Origin: CAZMRF01 sp964568735
GTDB taxonomy: Bacteria > Acidobacteriota > Polarisedimenticolia > JACPZX01
Assembly (NCBI GenBank): GCA_964568735.1
Contig: CAZMRF010000017.1
Span: forward strand, 1-64,000
Length of the DNA: 64,000 nucleotides
Reading direction: 5' to 3'
The stretch's first letter is position 1, and each line of letters begins with the position of its first letter. Of this stretch, positions 14,780-22,921 are shown piece after piece. The notes below the pieces were generated by a model, which worked only from the letters and a program-made list of their open reading frames with translations, was not told the DNA's origin and ran no database searches. A program made the translations under genes and the position numbers.

Positions 14780-16936
14780 CTATGGTGTTGCCGGCCTGCC
14801 CGATCCGGGCTTGATGAAACTCTCGAGCTTCCCCTCCAGCCCCGCGTCGGGAGGGAAGGGGCCCGCGCAATCGCCGGCAATGCAGAAGGCGATCCAGGGG
14901 CCCTCGATCGGCGCCTTGCCGCGCCGCGCGATCTCCGTGGCGCCCTCCTCGATCCCGTAATGGCGCACGATCCTCCATGGATGGTAGAGCCGCAACGCCG
15001 CCGCGATCGCGCCGGAGTCCGCCCCGCCCGAGCGCACCCCTCCGGCGACGAGGATCTCGAGCGGAGGGTTCAGGAACCTCTGGCTCGCAAGCGCGAAGGC
15101 CGCAGCATGTTTCGCCATGCCTCCGTACTCGTCCATCCACGACTCGACGGCGCGGCGCCCGGCCCGCACCAGTAGATCATCATCCGCCAGGAGCCCCAAC
15201 CTGAGAAGAGCCTCGGCCATGGCCATGTTCTCGGACATGTCGCGGTAGGGCCAGGACATCAGGCCCGGAGCCTCCGGATCCGCGATCGTATCCGAGAAGC
15301 CGCCCGTGGTGACGTCCTTGAAGAGCTCCGCGGCCCTGACGGCCAGTCCCTGCGCTTCGACGAGGCGGCGGCCGTCGCCCGTGTACTCGTAGGCGTCCAC
15401 GAGGGCCCCGATGACGCGCGCCTGGTCCGAGAGGAAGCTCCAGGGCACCATCTGCAGGCGGTCCGGCTCGCAGACGTGGGCCATCAGCCCCTCCTGCAGC
15501 CGGCACCTGGCCATGAGGATATCGAGCGACTCCAGGGCCGGGCGCGCCAGCTCCTTCTCCCCGAGCGCTCCGGCGGCCCGGAGAAAGGCCGAGATCAGCC
15601 GGCCGCTCGCATCGGAGAAGGTCCGCTTGTCGACGGGGGGAAGAGCGCGGCTCTCCCTGGCGGTCTTCATCCTGGCGACGGCGCTCGCGAGGAGATCCTC
15701 CGCCCGCTCGCGAGGCATCCCCGTCCGCTGCGAGTAGAGGGTCGGGCCTTCCTCCATGAAGATGATGTTGCGGCGGGGAGCGCTCTGGCTCATCTCGCCG
15801 ACGGCGCCGATCTCGAAGGCGGCCACGGCCACCGGAAGCTCCTCGGGAGTGAGGAGTTTCTCGAGCTCCTCCGCCGTCCAGGTGTAGTAGTCGCCGTTGC
15901 CTCCTCCCGGCGAGAAGGCGGCCATCGCGCCGACGAAGGAGTGGCTTGCCGGGCTCCAGCCGTGGCGCTGCTCGTGCTCGATCACGCCCCTGGCGACGGT
16001 CAGGTAGGCCGGGTGCCGGGTCACCTGCCACGCCTCGATGTAGGCCTCCAGGGCGTCCGCGTTCGTGGATGGGAGCTTCTCGAAGGCGGTGTGGCGGAAG
16101 AGGGCGTCCTGGGCGTAGCGGAAGAAGCCGCCGCCCACGCGATCGTGGATGCCGCCGCGGGTCAGCACGACGAGGTGGCCGAGAGCCATGTCGAGGACCT
16201 TGCGATCGGATTTCAACCCCCAGTAATAGAAGCCCAGCTTCGCGAGCGCGAAATCAGGATGATGCTCGCCGGGAGTCGCCTGCTCGGGAGGCGTACCGTA
16301 CCTGTCGAGGAGGGCGCCCACGACGACCTCGAGCGCCTGGGGGGCAAGCTCCCCGCGCTCCGCGTTGCGCTGCTGCAGCACCCTCGCATCGGTCGCCTCC
16401 GAGAGCGCCTCGACCTGCGCGCGATGGGCGGAGTAGTAGTCGGCGAGCTGGGAGAGGTAGGCGACGAGCTCCTCCGGCGTGAAGAAGGTTCCGCCCGCCC
16501 GCTTGATCGTGTGGCCATCCGGCTCCGGGAAGTAGAGCGGGTGCCCCGAGGGAATGAGCACGGACGTGGAGGGCCAGGCTCCCATCCCGTACCGGAAGAA
16601 GATGTCCGGCCGCTCCTCGGTGTCCACACGGATCGCCACGAATCGATCGCGAAGCAGCTGCTGCACGCGCGGATCGCCGTAGGTCACCTCGGCCATCACG
16701 TGGTCGTGGTACTCCCAGGGGGCCGAGACGTACAGGAGGATGGGCCGCCCCGACTCCCGCGCGACGGAGAAGGCCTCGGGACTGAAGGGCACCCAGGGAA
16801 CGCCGGGCGCCTCGATCGCCACGGCATCACTCCGGATGACGGGGGCCTTGCTCCCGGCCGGCGTCCCGTTCGGATCGATCGCCTGCGCGATCAGCGCGGG
16901 AGCGAGCAAGGCAAGGGCCGCCGCTTGGAACAGCAT
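14780..16936 (-). CDS. secreted DUF255 (YyaL/SSP411-like) thioredoxin-fold protein lacking the CxxC
   Basis: 718 residues. A hydrophobic N-terminus (residues 1-19) looks like a signal peptide. A DUF255 thioredoxin-like domain follows, with VDTEERPDI and GAWPSTSVLIPSG as in the family, then a long helical region resembling a six-hairpin glycosidase fold. The family normally has a cysteine-rich STCHWCHVM segment; here residues 71-81 read SAPWEYHDHVM, so both redox cysteines are absent. A thiol-redox role is therefore unlikely and another periplasmic function must be assumed. Ribosome-binding site GGAGGAG precedes the ATG. It is the first gene of the group leading to mtnP and pfkB. Confidence 0.82.
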   Translation of the reverse strand: MLFQAAALALLAPALIAQAIDPNGTPAGSKAPVIRSDAVAIEAPGVPWVPFSPEAFSVARESGRPILLYVSAPWEYHDHVMAEVTYGDPRVQQLLRDRFVAIRVDTEERPDIFFRYGMGAWPSTSVLIPSGHPLYFPEPDGHTIKRAGGTFFTPEELVAYLSQLADYYSAHRAQVEALSEATDARVLQQRNAERGELAPQALEVVVGALLDRYGTPPEQATPGEHHPDFALAKLGFYYWGLKSDRKVLDMALGHLVVLTRGGIHDRVGGGFFRYAQDALFRHTAFEKLPSTNADALEAYIEAWQVTRHPAYLTVARGVIEHEQRHGWSPASHSFVGAMAAFSPGGGNGDYYTWTAEELEKLLTPEELPVAVAAFEIGAVGEMSQSAPRRNIIFMEEGPTLYSQRTGMPRERAEDLLASAVARMKTARESRALPPVDKRTFSDASGRLISAFLRAAGALGEKELARPALESLDILMARCRLQEGLMAHVCEPDRLQMVPWSFLSDQARVIGALVDAYEYTGDGRRLVEAQGLAVRAAELFKDVTTGGFSDTIADPEAPGLMSWPYRDMSENMAMAEALLRLGLLADDDLLVRAGRRAVESWMDEYGGMAKHAAAFALASQRFLNPPLEILVAGGVRSGGADSGAIAAALRLYHPWRIVRHYGIEEGATEIARRGKAPIEGPWIAFCIAGDCAGPFPPDAGLEGKLESFIKPGSGRPATP

Positions 16937-17031
16937 GGAGACTCCTCCGGAAATCGTGGAGCGGGAGGGGATTCTAGCCCCTGGGCCGGGGACTTGCCCC
17001 TGGAGAGGGGACAGGCCGCCGCGAGGGGGGA

Positions 17032-17037
17032 TATATT
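17032..17037 (+). promoter_or_regulatory. possible -10 element upstream of the GGDEF gene
   Basis: TATATT stands out in a very GC-rich gap between divergent genes, about 108 bases before the diguanylate cyclase start. I see no convincing -35. Confidence 0.25.
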
Positions 17038-17144
17038 GTGCGCGCCCGCCCCCCGGAAGCGGCGACCCGACCCCGCTGCGGGGACGGGCCCATCCCCACG
17101 GGTTTCCACCAGGAGATCACCGTCGGGCCCACGGACGAGCGCGC

Positions 17145-18881
17145 ATGGAACCAGCCCGCCGACCCGCCTTCGCCGTCTACTCGCTCGTCATGGGCCTGGC
17201 CGCCTACTCGGGGCTGGCCTATCTCCTGATCCGGCGGCTGGACTCCCTGACGGGCTACTGGGTCGAGATCGCCGTCTTCACCGTCCTGGCGGCCCTCTCC
17301 TGGCGCTTCTCGTTCTCGATCTTCCCCAAGACGAGCGTCTCGCTGGACATGGCCTATGTCCTGACCGCCCTCCTCGTTCTCCCCTCCCCCTCCGCGGCGA
17401 TCATCGGGGCCGGAACGGCGGTGCTGGGCAGCTTTCTCAGGAGCCGGGAGGAGGCAACGCTTCTCGGCAACGTCACCGTGGTCATGATCAACAGCGCCAT
17501 CCTCGTCACCATGACGATCGCGGGCGAGACTCTCGTGCGGTTCCAGGGGCTCGGCTCTCTCGCACCGGGGGGTCTCTCGCCGGCGCTGCTCGGGGCGCTG
17601 CTCCTGCTCTTCGTCCTCCTGAACGGCATCAACCTGAGCCTCATGTCCGCCTCGGTCGGCATCCGCGGCGAGGCGATCCTCCCCTACATCCGCCACTACG
17701 GCTACATCTTCGTGATGGAGCTGCTCTACACCGTGCCGCTCGCCGCGGTCATGGTCCTTCTGTATGTCCATGGCGGCTTCGCCGCCTTCCTCCTCCTGGG
17801 AGCGACCACGCTCTTCGCCAGCGTCCTGCTCAAGAACCTGAACCTGGCTCAGGAGGAGCTGAGGCGCAGCAACGAGGAGCTCTCCCTGAGGGCGCGCCAG
17901 CTCGAGGCGCTCAACAGCATCGGCCGGGAGATCACCGCCAACCTGGATCTCGACGGCGTCTTCGAGACCATCCACACCCAGTGCGCCCGCCTCGTGGACG
18001 CGACCTCCTTCACGATCTGCCTCTACAACCGGGAGCGGGCCGAGATCCACTACGCCTACCTCGTCCGCGACGGGAGGCGCCGCGCCGCGCGCACGGAGCC
18101 GCTGGCGAGGGATGCCGTCTCCTGGGTGATCAAGAGCGGCCGCCCGGTGAGCGTCAAGGATACGCTGGCCCGTGAAGAGGAGCTGCCCCTGGAGCTGTCG
18201 GACCACGAGTCCGGGCTGCGATCCCTCCTGGCGATCCCCCTCGTGAGGCTGGACAACGAGGTGACGGGGGTGCTCTCCGTGGCCAGCCCCCGGCCCGACG
18301 CCTACACCGCCCGGCACCAGGAGACGCTCGTCGCGATCGGGCAGACCGCCGCCATCGCCATCGAGAACGCGCGCTACTACGAGATGGCCACCGTCGACCA
18401 GCTCACGAAGCTCTATCTCAAGGACTATTTCCACTTGAGGATCGAGGAGGAGATGAACCGGGCGCGGCGCTACGGCCACGCCTTCTCGGTCCTCATGATG
18501 GACATCGACTCCTTCAAAGAGCTCAACGACGCCCACGGGCATCTTGCGGGCGATCGTTTTCTCAGGTCGGTCGGAGAGGTGATCAAGGGCAGCCTCCGAT
18601 CCCACGACATCCCCTGCCGCTACGGCGGCGAGGAGTTCGCGGTCCTGCTGCCCGAGACCGAGCCCGCCGAGGCCATCGTGATCGCGGAGCGCATCCGGCG
18701 CACCGTCGCGGAGACGCGCATCCGAGAGGGCCGGAAGATGATCGGCACGACGATCAGCATCGGCATCTCGTCCTATCCCCGCTCCGCCCGCCGCTCGGCC
18801 TCGGACCTCCTGCGCAAGGCCGACGGAGCCCTCTACCAGGCCAAGCGCGAAGGCAAGGACAAGGTCATCGCGGCGGCCTGA
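17145..18881 (+). CDS. membrane GAF-GGDEF diguanylate cyclase
   Basis: Makes cyclic di-GMP. The 578-residue protein has about seven or eight N-terminal membrane segments (residues ~8-220, a MASE-like sensor), a short coiled coil (LAQEELRRSNEELSLRARQLE), a GAF domain (~250-410) and a C-terminal GGDEF domain. The active-site loop is GGEEF near residue 493. An inhibitory-site RxxD (RSHD) stands exactly five residues before it, so product inhibition is expected. The ATG at 17145 gives a start just before the first membrane helix; the frame is open upstream but antisense to the DUF255 gene. It is a single gene, with no phosphodiesterase domain. Confidence 0.92.
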   Translation: MEPARRPAFAVYSLVMGLAAYSGLAYLLIRRLDSLTGYWVEIAVFTVLAALSWRFSFSIFPKTSVSLDMAYVLTALLVLPSPSAAIIGAGTAVLGSFLRSREEATLLGNVTVVMINSAILVTMTIAGETLVRFQGLGSLAPGGLSPALLGALLLLFVLLNGINLSLMSASVGIRGEAILPYIRHYGYIFVMELLYTVPLAAVMVLLYVHGGFAAFLLLGATTLFASVLLKNLNLAQEELRRSNEELSLRARQLEALNSIGREITANLDLDGVFETIHTQCARLVDATSFTICLYNRERAEIHYAYLVRDGRRRAARTEPLARDAVSWVIKSGRPVSVKDTLAREEELPLELSDHESGLRSLLAIPLVRLDNEVTGVLSVASPRPDAYTARHQETLVAIGQTAAIAIENARYYEMATVDQLTKLYLKDYFHLRIEEEMNRARRYGHAFSVLMMDIDSFKELNDAHGHLAGDRFLRSVGEVIKGSLRSHDIPCRYGGEEFAVLLPETEPAEAIVIAERIRRTVAETRIREGRKMIGTTISIGISSYPRSARRSASDLLRKADGALYQAKREGKDKVIAAA

Positions 18882-18995
18882 GGACCCCGCGCGGCCCAGA
18901 AGCCGGCCTGAACCTTCGTGGTCCCCAGAAACCTGTCCTGGATCCTGTCGGCCCGACGATCATGGTGAGCGGTCGGCTCCACGGGGTCGGTCCGC

Positions 18996-19907
18996 TCAAC
19001 CATGCCGTTCGACAGCGCCGTGCGCCGGTACGGCTTTTCGATAGACCAGGTCGGCGGCGACGATATCCTCCACCGCGACGCCTACGGACTTGAAGAGAGT
19101 GATTTCGTCCTCGGACGTCCGGCCGGGTTGTGTCCCCGCCACCACCTCGCCGATCTCGGCGAAGATCTGGCCGGCTGCGATGACGTCTCCGGACTCATGC
19201 ATCGCCGCTTCCCGTGACTCGACGTAGATCCGGCCCTTGCTCAACGTTTCATCATCCAGCTCCCGCCACGTCGGTCGGGCGGCGCCAACTGCGTTGATGT
19301 GTGTTCCCGGCGAGAGCCACCTTCCCAACAGCACGGGTGTCATCGAAGTCGTCGCCACCACGATGACGTCGGCGCCAGACACGGCCTCCGCCGCCGAGGA
19401 TGCGGCCCGGATCCCGAACCGCTCGGCGAAGGCCAGGGCATTGCGCGGGCTCCACACTCGCACTTCACGGAACTCGCGGACGAGCCGGAGCGCCTCCAGG
19501 TGGCTGCGCGCCTGCACCCCCGAGCCAAGAATGGCAAGCACCGACGTCGCCGGCCGAGCAAGCAGCATGGTTGCGACCGCCGATACCGCAGCCGTGCGCA
19601 TCTCCGTGATGAGGCGCCCGTCGATTGTGGCAAGAGGTTCTCCCGTCTCCGAGCGGAACAGAAGGATTACTGCATGATGTGTGTGCACGCCCTGATTCTT
19701 CGGGTAGAAGGTGACGAGCTTGGCGCCGAGAGCTCCACTGTAGGCAGGCATGATGCCAAAGAAGCCCTGGTGCTCGGCGACAGGCACGATGACGCGCATC
19801 GGCTGCACCACCTTGCCGCTTGAGAGGTCGGCCAGCGCGCCGGCCATGGCGGGGATCAGGTCCTTCATGTGCAGCAGATCGCGGACGGTATCCTCGTCGA
19901 GCACCAT
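18996..19907 (-). CDS. ornithine cyclodeaminase / mu-crystallin family protein
   Basis: NAD(P)-dependent family that includes ornithine cyclodeaminase, alanine dehydrogenase and ketimine reductases. It has 303 residues. The Rossmann motif LAILGSGVQARSH is near residues 124-136, and EMRTAAVSAVATMLLARP and SVGVAVEDIVAA are typical. The ATG start at 19907 is preceded by GAGGAGGGGG. Substrate cannot be read from the sequence, as catalytic differences within the family are subtle. It sits alone downstream of mazEF in a patch that looks less GC-rich than the rest of the window. Confidence 0.88.
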   Translation of the reverse strand: MVLDEDTVRDLLHMKDLIPAMAGALADLSSGKVVQPMRVIVPVAEHQGFFGIMPAYSGALGAKLVTFYPKNQGVHTHHAVILLFRSETGEPLATIDGRLITEMRTAAVSAVATMLLARPATSVLAILGSGVQARSHLEALRLVREFREVRVWSPRNALAFAERFGIRAASSAAEAVSGADVIVVATTSMTPVLLGRWLSPGTHINAVGAARPTWRELDDETLSKGRIYVESREAAMHESGDVIAAGQIFAEIGEVVAGTQPGRTSEDEITLFKSVGVAVEDIVAADLVYRKAVPAHGAVERHG

Positions 19908-19962
19908 CTCAGCCCCCTCCTCATTCCGCCCGAAGCCACATAGAGAATCCCTCGAAGCTGGC

Positions 19963-20307
19963 CTATTCGGGATCGACCAGAGCGAGGATCTTCGCTGTCG
20001 TCTCCTCGAGCACTTCGTCGGGGGCGGCGCAGATTCGTCTCGCCTTCCTCGCTCTCCAGTCCAGACTCTTGAGCTGGTCCGAGAGAACCGCCCCCTTGAG
20101 ATCCAGCGTCGCGGGCAGGGCGACCTCGAAGGGATATCCCTTGACCTTCGACGTGATCGGACAGAAGAGGGCGAGCCCTACGCGGCGGTTGTAGCTCTTC
20201 GGGGAGATCACGAGCGCGGGACGATGTCCGGCCTGCTCATGGCCCGCCCGCGGGTCGAACTGGAGCCACACGAGGTCGCCTCGATCCGGAACGTAGGCGG
20301 AGGCCAC
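19963..20307 (-). CDS. mazF: MazF/PemK-type endoribonuclease toxin
   Basis: Toxin of a type II toxin-antitoxin system that cleaves mRNA at short motifs. The 114-residue protein starts RGDLVWLQFDP and has HRPALVISP and LFCPITSKVKGYPFEV, the conserved MazF segments. The GTG start overlaps the last base of the mazE stop (TAGTG), so toxin synthesis is coupled to the antitoxin. It would be held inactive by the C-terminal tail of MazE. Confidence 0.93.
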   Translation of the reverse strand: MASAYVPDRGDLVWLQFDPRAGHEQAGHRPALVISPKSYNRRVGLALFCPITSKVKGYPFEVALPATLDLKGAVLSDQLKSLDWRARKARRICAAPDEVLEETTAKILALVDPE

Positions 20308-20549
20308 TACCAGGATTCCCGACCCACGCGCTCCCCCGTCCGTATCTCGCGGTGGCGATTCCTCGTGCTGATCTTCCGGACAAGATCGGCCAGCCGGTAC
20401 TTTTTCCGAGTGATGGGCCTGACGACCAGCCCGCCGTCGACGACGGAGAGGTCAACGGGAGTGCCCGGTCCGACCTCGGCTTCCTCCGCGAAAGACTTCG
20501 GAATGCGGAGACCGAGGCTGTTGCCCCATTTCTGGATCTTCGTGACCAT
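20307..20549 (-). CDS. mazE: MazE-type AbrB-fold antitoxin
   Basis: 80-residue antitoxin. The N-terminal swapped-hairpin DNA-binding domain reads KIQKWGNSLGLRIPKSF with PVDLSVVDGGLVV, and a charged C-terminal tail would bind MazF. The ATG at 20549 is chosen over the GTG one codon upstream because AGGAGG sits five bases before the ATG and only two before the GTG. An operator-like inverted repeat overlaps the promoter, in keeping with the usual autorepression. Confidence 0.92.
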   Translation of the reverse strand: MVTKIQKWGNSLGLRIPKSFAEEAEVGPGTPVDLSVVDGGLVVRPITRKKYRLADLVRKISTRNRHREIRTGERVGRESW

Positions 20550-20563
20550 CACAACCTCCTGGG

Positions 20564-20602
20564 ATACACATTGAGTATACGAAGGATCCGCGAGATGCGC
20601 AA
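20564..20602 (-). promoter_or_regulatory. mazEF promoter with operator-like inverted repeat
   Basis: Minus-strand TTGCGC (20597-20602) and TATACT (20574-20579) have a 17-base spacer. The imperfect inverted repeat ATACAC-ATT-GAGTAT (20564-20578, five of six positions paired) covers the -10, a suitable place for MazE binding. Confidence 0.6.
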
Positions 20603-20634
20603 CCCATCCCGCTGCGCTGCACTCGCCGACGGGG

Positions 20635-21213
20635 TCAGGCGGGGTGGTCGATGAGGACGGTGAGGATGGAGGAGCCCATCCGGATCTCGTCGCCGTCGTT
20701 GAGCTTGCAGTGATCGATGAGGTGGCCGTTGTGGTAGGTGCCGTTCGTCGATGAGAGATCCTTGAGGATGATCGTCTCTCCGTCGTAGACCTCGAGGACG
20801 GCGTGCCTCCGCGAGACCAGCGGATCCTCCACGCTGATGTCCCCCGCCTCCCGGCCGAGGAAGCAGCGGCTCCGGTTCACGGCGACGCTCCGGCCCCGCT
20901 CGGGGCCATCGACGAACTCGAGCGTGAGCGCCACGCCCGGGGGGAGCCCTTCCGATTCCGACGGTGTGGCCATCTCGTGCAGCAGGGCCACCGGCCTCGC
21001 ACCCCGGGGAGCCACCCGCTGCAGACTGACGGTCTGCAGGCCCGAGTCCTCGAGGTCGGGGGCGCCCACGAGACTCTCCTCCTCGTCGAGCAGGGCGAGG
21101 CTGCGCTCGCAGCTCAGGCAGCGATAAACCATCCTTCCCGCCTTGCGGCTGGCCCCCTCGCGGAAGCGGACTCCGCCTCCGCAGAAGGGACAGGTGAGGG
21201 TGGCTTCGCTCAC
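20635..21213 (-). CDS. zinc-ribbon FHA-domain protein
   Basis: 192 residues. The N-terminus carries two cysteine pairs (CPFC and CLSC) spaced as a zinc ribbon. The C-terminal half is an FHA domain with the phosphothreonine-binding signature FLGR...DPLVSRRHA and SSTNGTYHNG. FHA domains read Ser/Thr phosphorylation by kinases; no kinase is encoded in the window. It starts at GTG overlapping the epimerase-fusion stop (GTGA), so it is expressed with methylmalonyl-CoA pathway genes, an odd pairing whose purpose is not clear. Confidence 0.87.
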   Translation of the reverse strand: MSEATLTCPFCGGGVRFREGASRKAGRMVYRCLSCERSLALLDEEESLVGAPDLEDSGLQTVSLQRVAPRGARPVALLHEMATPSESEGLPPGVALTLEFVDGPERGRSVAVNRSRCFLGREAGDISVEDPLVSRRHAVLEVYDGETIILKDLSSTNGTYHNGHLIDHCKLNDGDEIRMGSSILTVLIDHPA

Positions 21214-21929
21214 GAGTCGAGGAACTCCGCGAAGGGCTTGCCCACGCGCGACAGGAACTGATCCTGGAGCGACGGCGCGGTCTCGGTCCCCAGATCCAGC
21301 ATCACCTTCTCGACGCGCCGGAGCGGGTAGTAGACCACGGAGATGTCTCTAGGTCCCATCTCGCCGCCGGCTGCGCCCCTGAGCAGATCGTCGAAGGATC
21401 GGAGGTCCACCCCCTGGTGGGCCATCCCCGAGCCATCCATCGAGAGGATCCTGCCCCAGACCTTGGAGGGAGGATCGAGGAGGTAGATCACCGCGACGGA
21501 CCCGGGCCCCACGGTGGGTGCCCTCCCCTCCCGGCGCGCCCCTTCGCGGATCTCGACGAGGACGCCGTGCGCCGACTTCGGATGAACGAAGGCGACGCGG
21601 CTTCCCTCGGCCCCGCTGCGGATCTCGGGGTCGATCAGAGTCGCACCGGCGGACTTGAGCCTCCGGACGGCATCCTCGATGCTCTCGACCTCGAAGCAGA
21701 TGTGGTGGATCCCCTCCCCGCGCCTGTCGAGGTGGCGGGCGATGGGCGAGCTGTCGTCGAGGGGCTCCAGCAGCTCAACGCGCGGCCCGCCGGCGGGGAG
21801 GAAGGCCACCCGCACCCCCTCCGAAGCCACGTCCTCCAGCCCCGTCACCTTCATGCCGAGCGCATCTTCGTAGAAGCGGACGGCGTCGCGGAGCGATCGG
21901 ACCGCGAGCCCCAGGTGATCGATCTTCAC
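21210..21929 (-). CDS. mce: methylmalonyl-CoA epimerase fused to an unrecognised C-terminal domain
   Basis: Residues 1-~132 form a VOC-fold epimerase: IDHLGLAV (metal His5), GEGIHHICFEV and the final metal glutamate in HGVLVEI (Glu127). It would interconvert the (2R) and (2S) forms of methylmalonyl-CoA. Residues ~140-239 are an added domain containing VIYLLDPPSKVWGRILSMDG, SFDDLL and YYPLRRVEKVMLD, with a beta-rich pattern; normal epimerases stop near 135-150 residues. I recall similar stretches as small stand-alone proteins in Acidobacteria-like genomes, but cannot verify this. The GTG start overlaps meaB and the stop overlaps the FHA gene, so the order is fixed by coupling. Confidence 0.85.
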   Translation of the reverse strand: MKIDHLGLAVRSLRDAVRFYEDALGMKVTGLEDVASEGVRVAFLPAGGPRVELLEPLDDSSPIARHLDRRGEGIHHICFEVESIEDAVRRLKSAGATLIDPEIRSGAEGSRVAFVHPKSAHGVLVEIREGARREGRAPTVGPGSVAVIYLLDPPSKVWGRILSMDGSGMAHQGVDLRSFDDLLRGAAGGEMGPRDISVVYYPLRRVEKVMLDLGTETAPSLQDQFLSRVGKPFAEFLDS

Positions 21930-22921
21930 GGACGCTCTCCTCCGTGGCGCTCCCTCTCGATGCGGGCGAAGGTCATCAGGATAGCCTCGGCGGCCTCGTA
22001 GGGGTCGAGCTGTCGGTGGAAGACCTGCTCCTGGGCCTTCTCGAGGGCGCTGTCGCCGGCCGCCTCGCGCGAGGCCCACTGGTAGATGCGCTCCCGCACG
22101 ACGTCGAGGAGGCGCCAGCGGCTGCGCTCCCGCCGCCTCCTTTCCGATTCGCCCGATCCCTCCGATCCGCGGCGATGCTCCTCCACCGCGGCGACCACCT
22201 CCGGGACTCCCTCGCCCGTGGTCGCCACGGTCCTCACGATGGGCGGGCGCCGGAGCTCCCCTCCGTCACCCTCTCCGAACGAGAGCATCGTGGCGATCTC
22301 CGCCTCCAGCCGGTCGACTCCTTCACGGTCGGACTTGTTCAGGACGAAGATGTCCGCGATCTCGAGGAGGCCCGCCTTGATGGCCTGGATGTCGTCGCCG
22401 AGGCCCGGCACGAGGACGACGAGGACCGTGTCGGCCGCACGAACGACCTCGACCTCGTCCTGCCCGACGCCGACCGTCTCGAGGAGGATCCTCCCGAAGC
22501 CGGCCGCATCGAGGACGTCCGCGGCGTCCGATGCGGCCCTGGCCAGCCCGCCGAAATGGCCCCGGGTCGCCATGGAGCGGATGAAGACTCCGGGATCCGA
22601 GGTGTGTCTCTGCATCCGGATCCGATCCCCGAGGATGGCGCCTCCCGAGAAGGCGCTCGTGGGATCCACGGCGAGGATTCCCACCTTCTCCCCCGCAGCC
22701 CGGGAGGCCGAGGCGAGGGCATCCACGAGCGTGCTCTTCCCCGCGCCCGGCGGCCCCGTCACTCCGACGATCCAGGAGCTGCCCGAGCGGGGGTGGATCT
22801 CCCGCATGATCCGCCGGGCCTCGTCGCCCTGGTCCTCCAGGCGCGAGATCGCCAGCGCCACGGATCGGACGCGACCGGCGAGGACCCCCTCGACGATCCC
22901 CGGCGCCCCACCTGGGCTCAC
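21926..22921 (-). CDS. meaB: MeaB/ArgK-type G3E GTPase, methylmalonyl-CoA mutase chaperone
   Basis: Loads and protects adenosylcobalamin in methylmalonyl-CoA mutase. The 331-residue protein has a P-loop GPPGAGKST, the switch-region VDPTSAFSGGAILGDRIRMQ, ETVGVGQDEVEV and the base-specificity motif LNKSD. The GTG at 22921 overlaps the acyl-CoA dehydrogenase stop as GTGA and begins immediately before the family N-terminus (GIVEGVLAG). The mutase itself is not in the window. Position between an acyl-CoA dehydrogenase and the epimerase fits propionyl-CoA/branched-chain catabolism. Confidence 0.95.
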   Translation of the reverse strand: MSPGGAPGIVEGVLAGRVRSVALAISRLEDQGDEARRIMREIHPRSGSSWIVGVTGPPGAGKSTLVDALASASRAAGEKVGILAVDPTSAFSGGAILGDRIRMQRHTSDPGVFIRSMATRGHFGGLARAASDAADVLDAAGFGRILLETVGVGQDEVEVVRAADTVLVVLVPGLGDDIQAIKAGLLEIADIFVLNKSDREGVDRLEAEIATMLSFGEGDGGELRRPPIVRTVATTGEGVPEVVAAVEEHRRGSEGSGESERRRRERSRWRLLDVVRERIYQWASREAAGDSALEKAQEQVFHRQLDPYEAAEAILMTFARIERERHGGERP

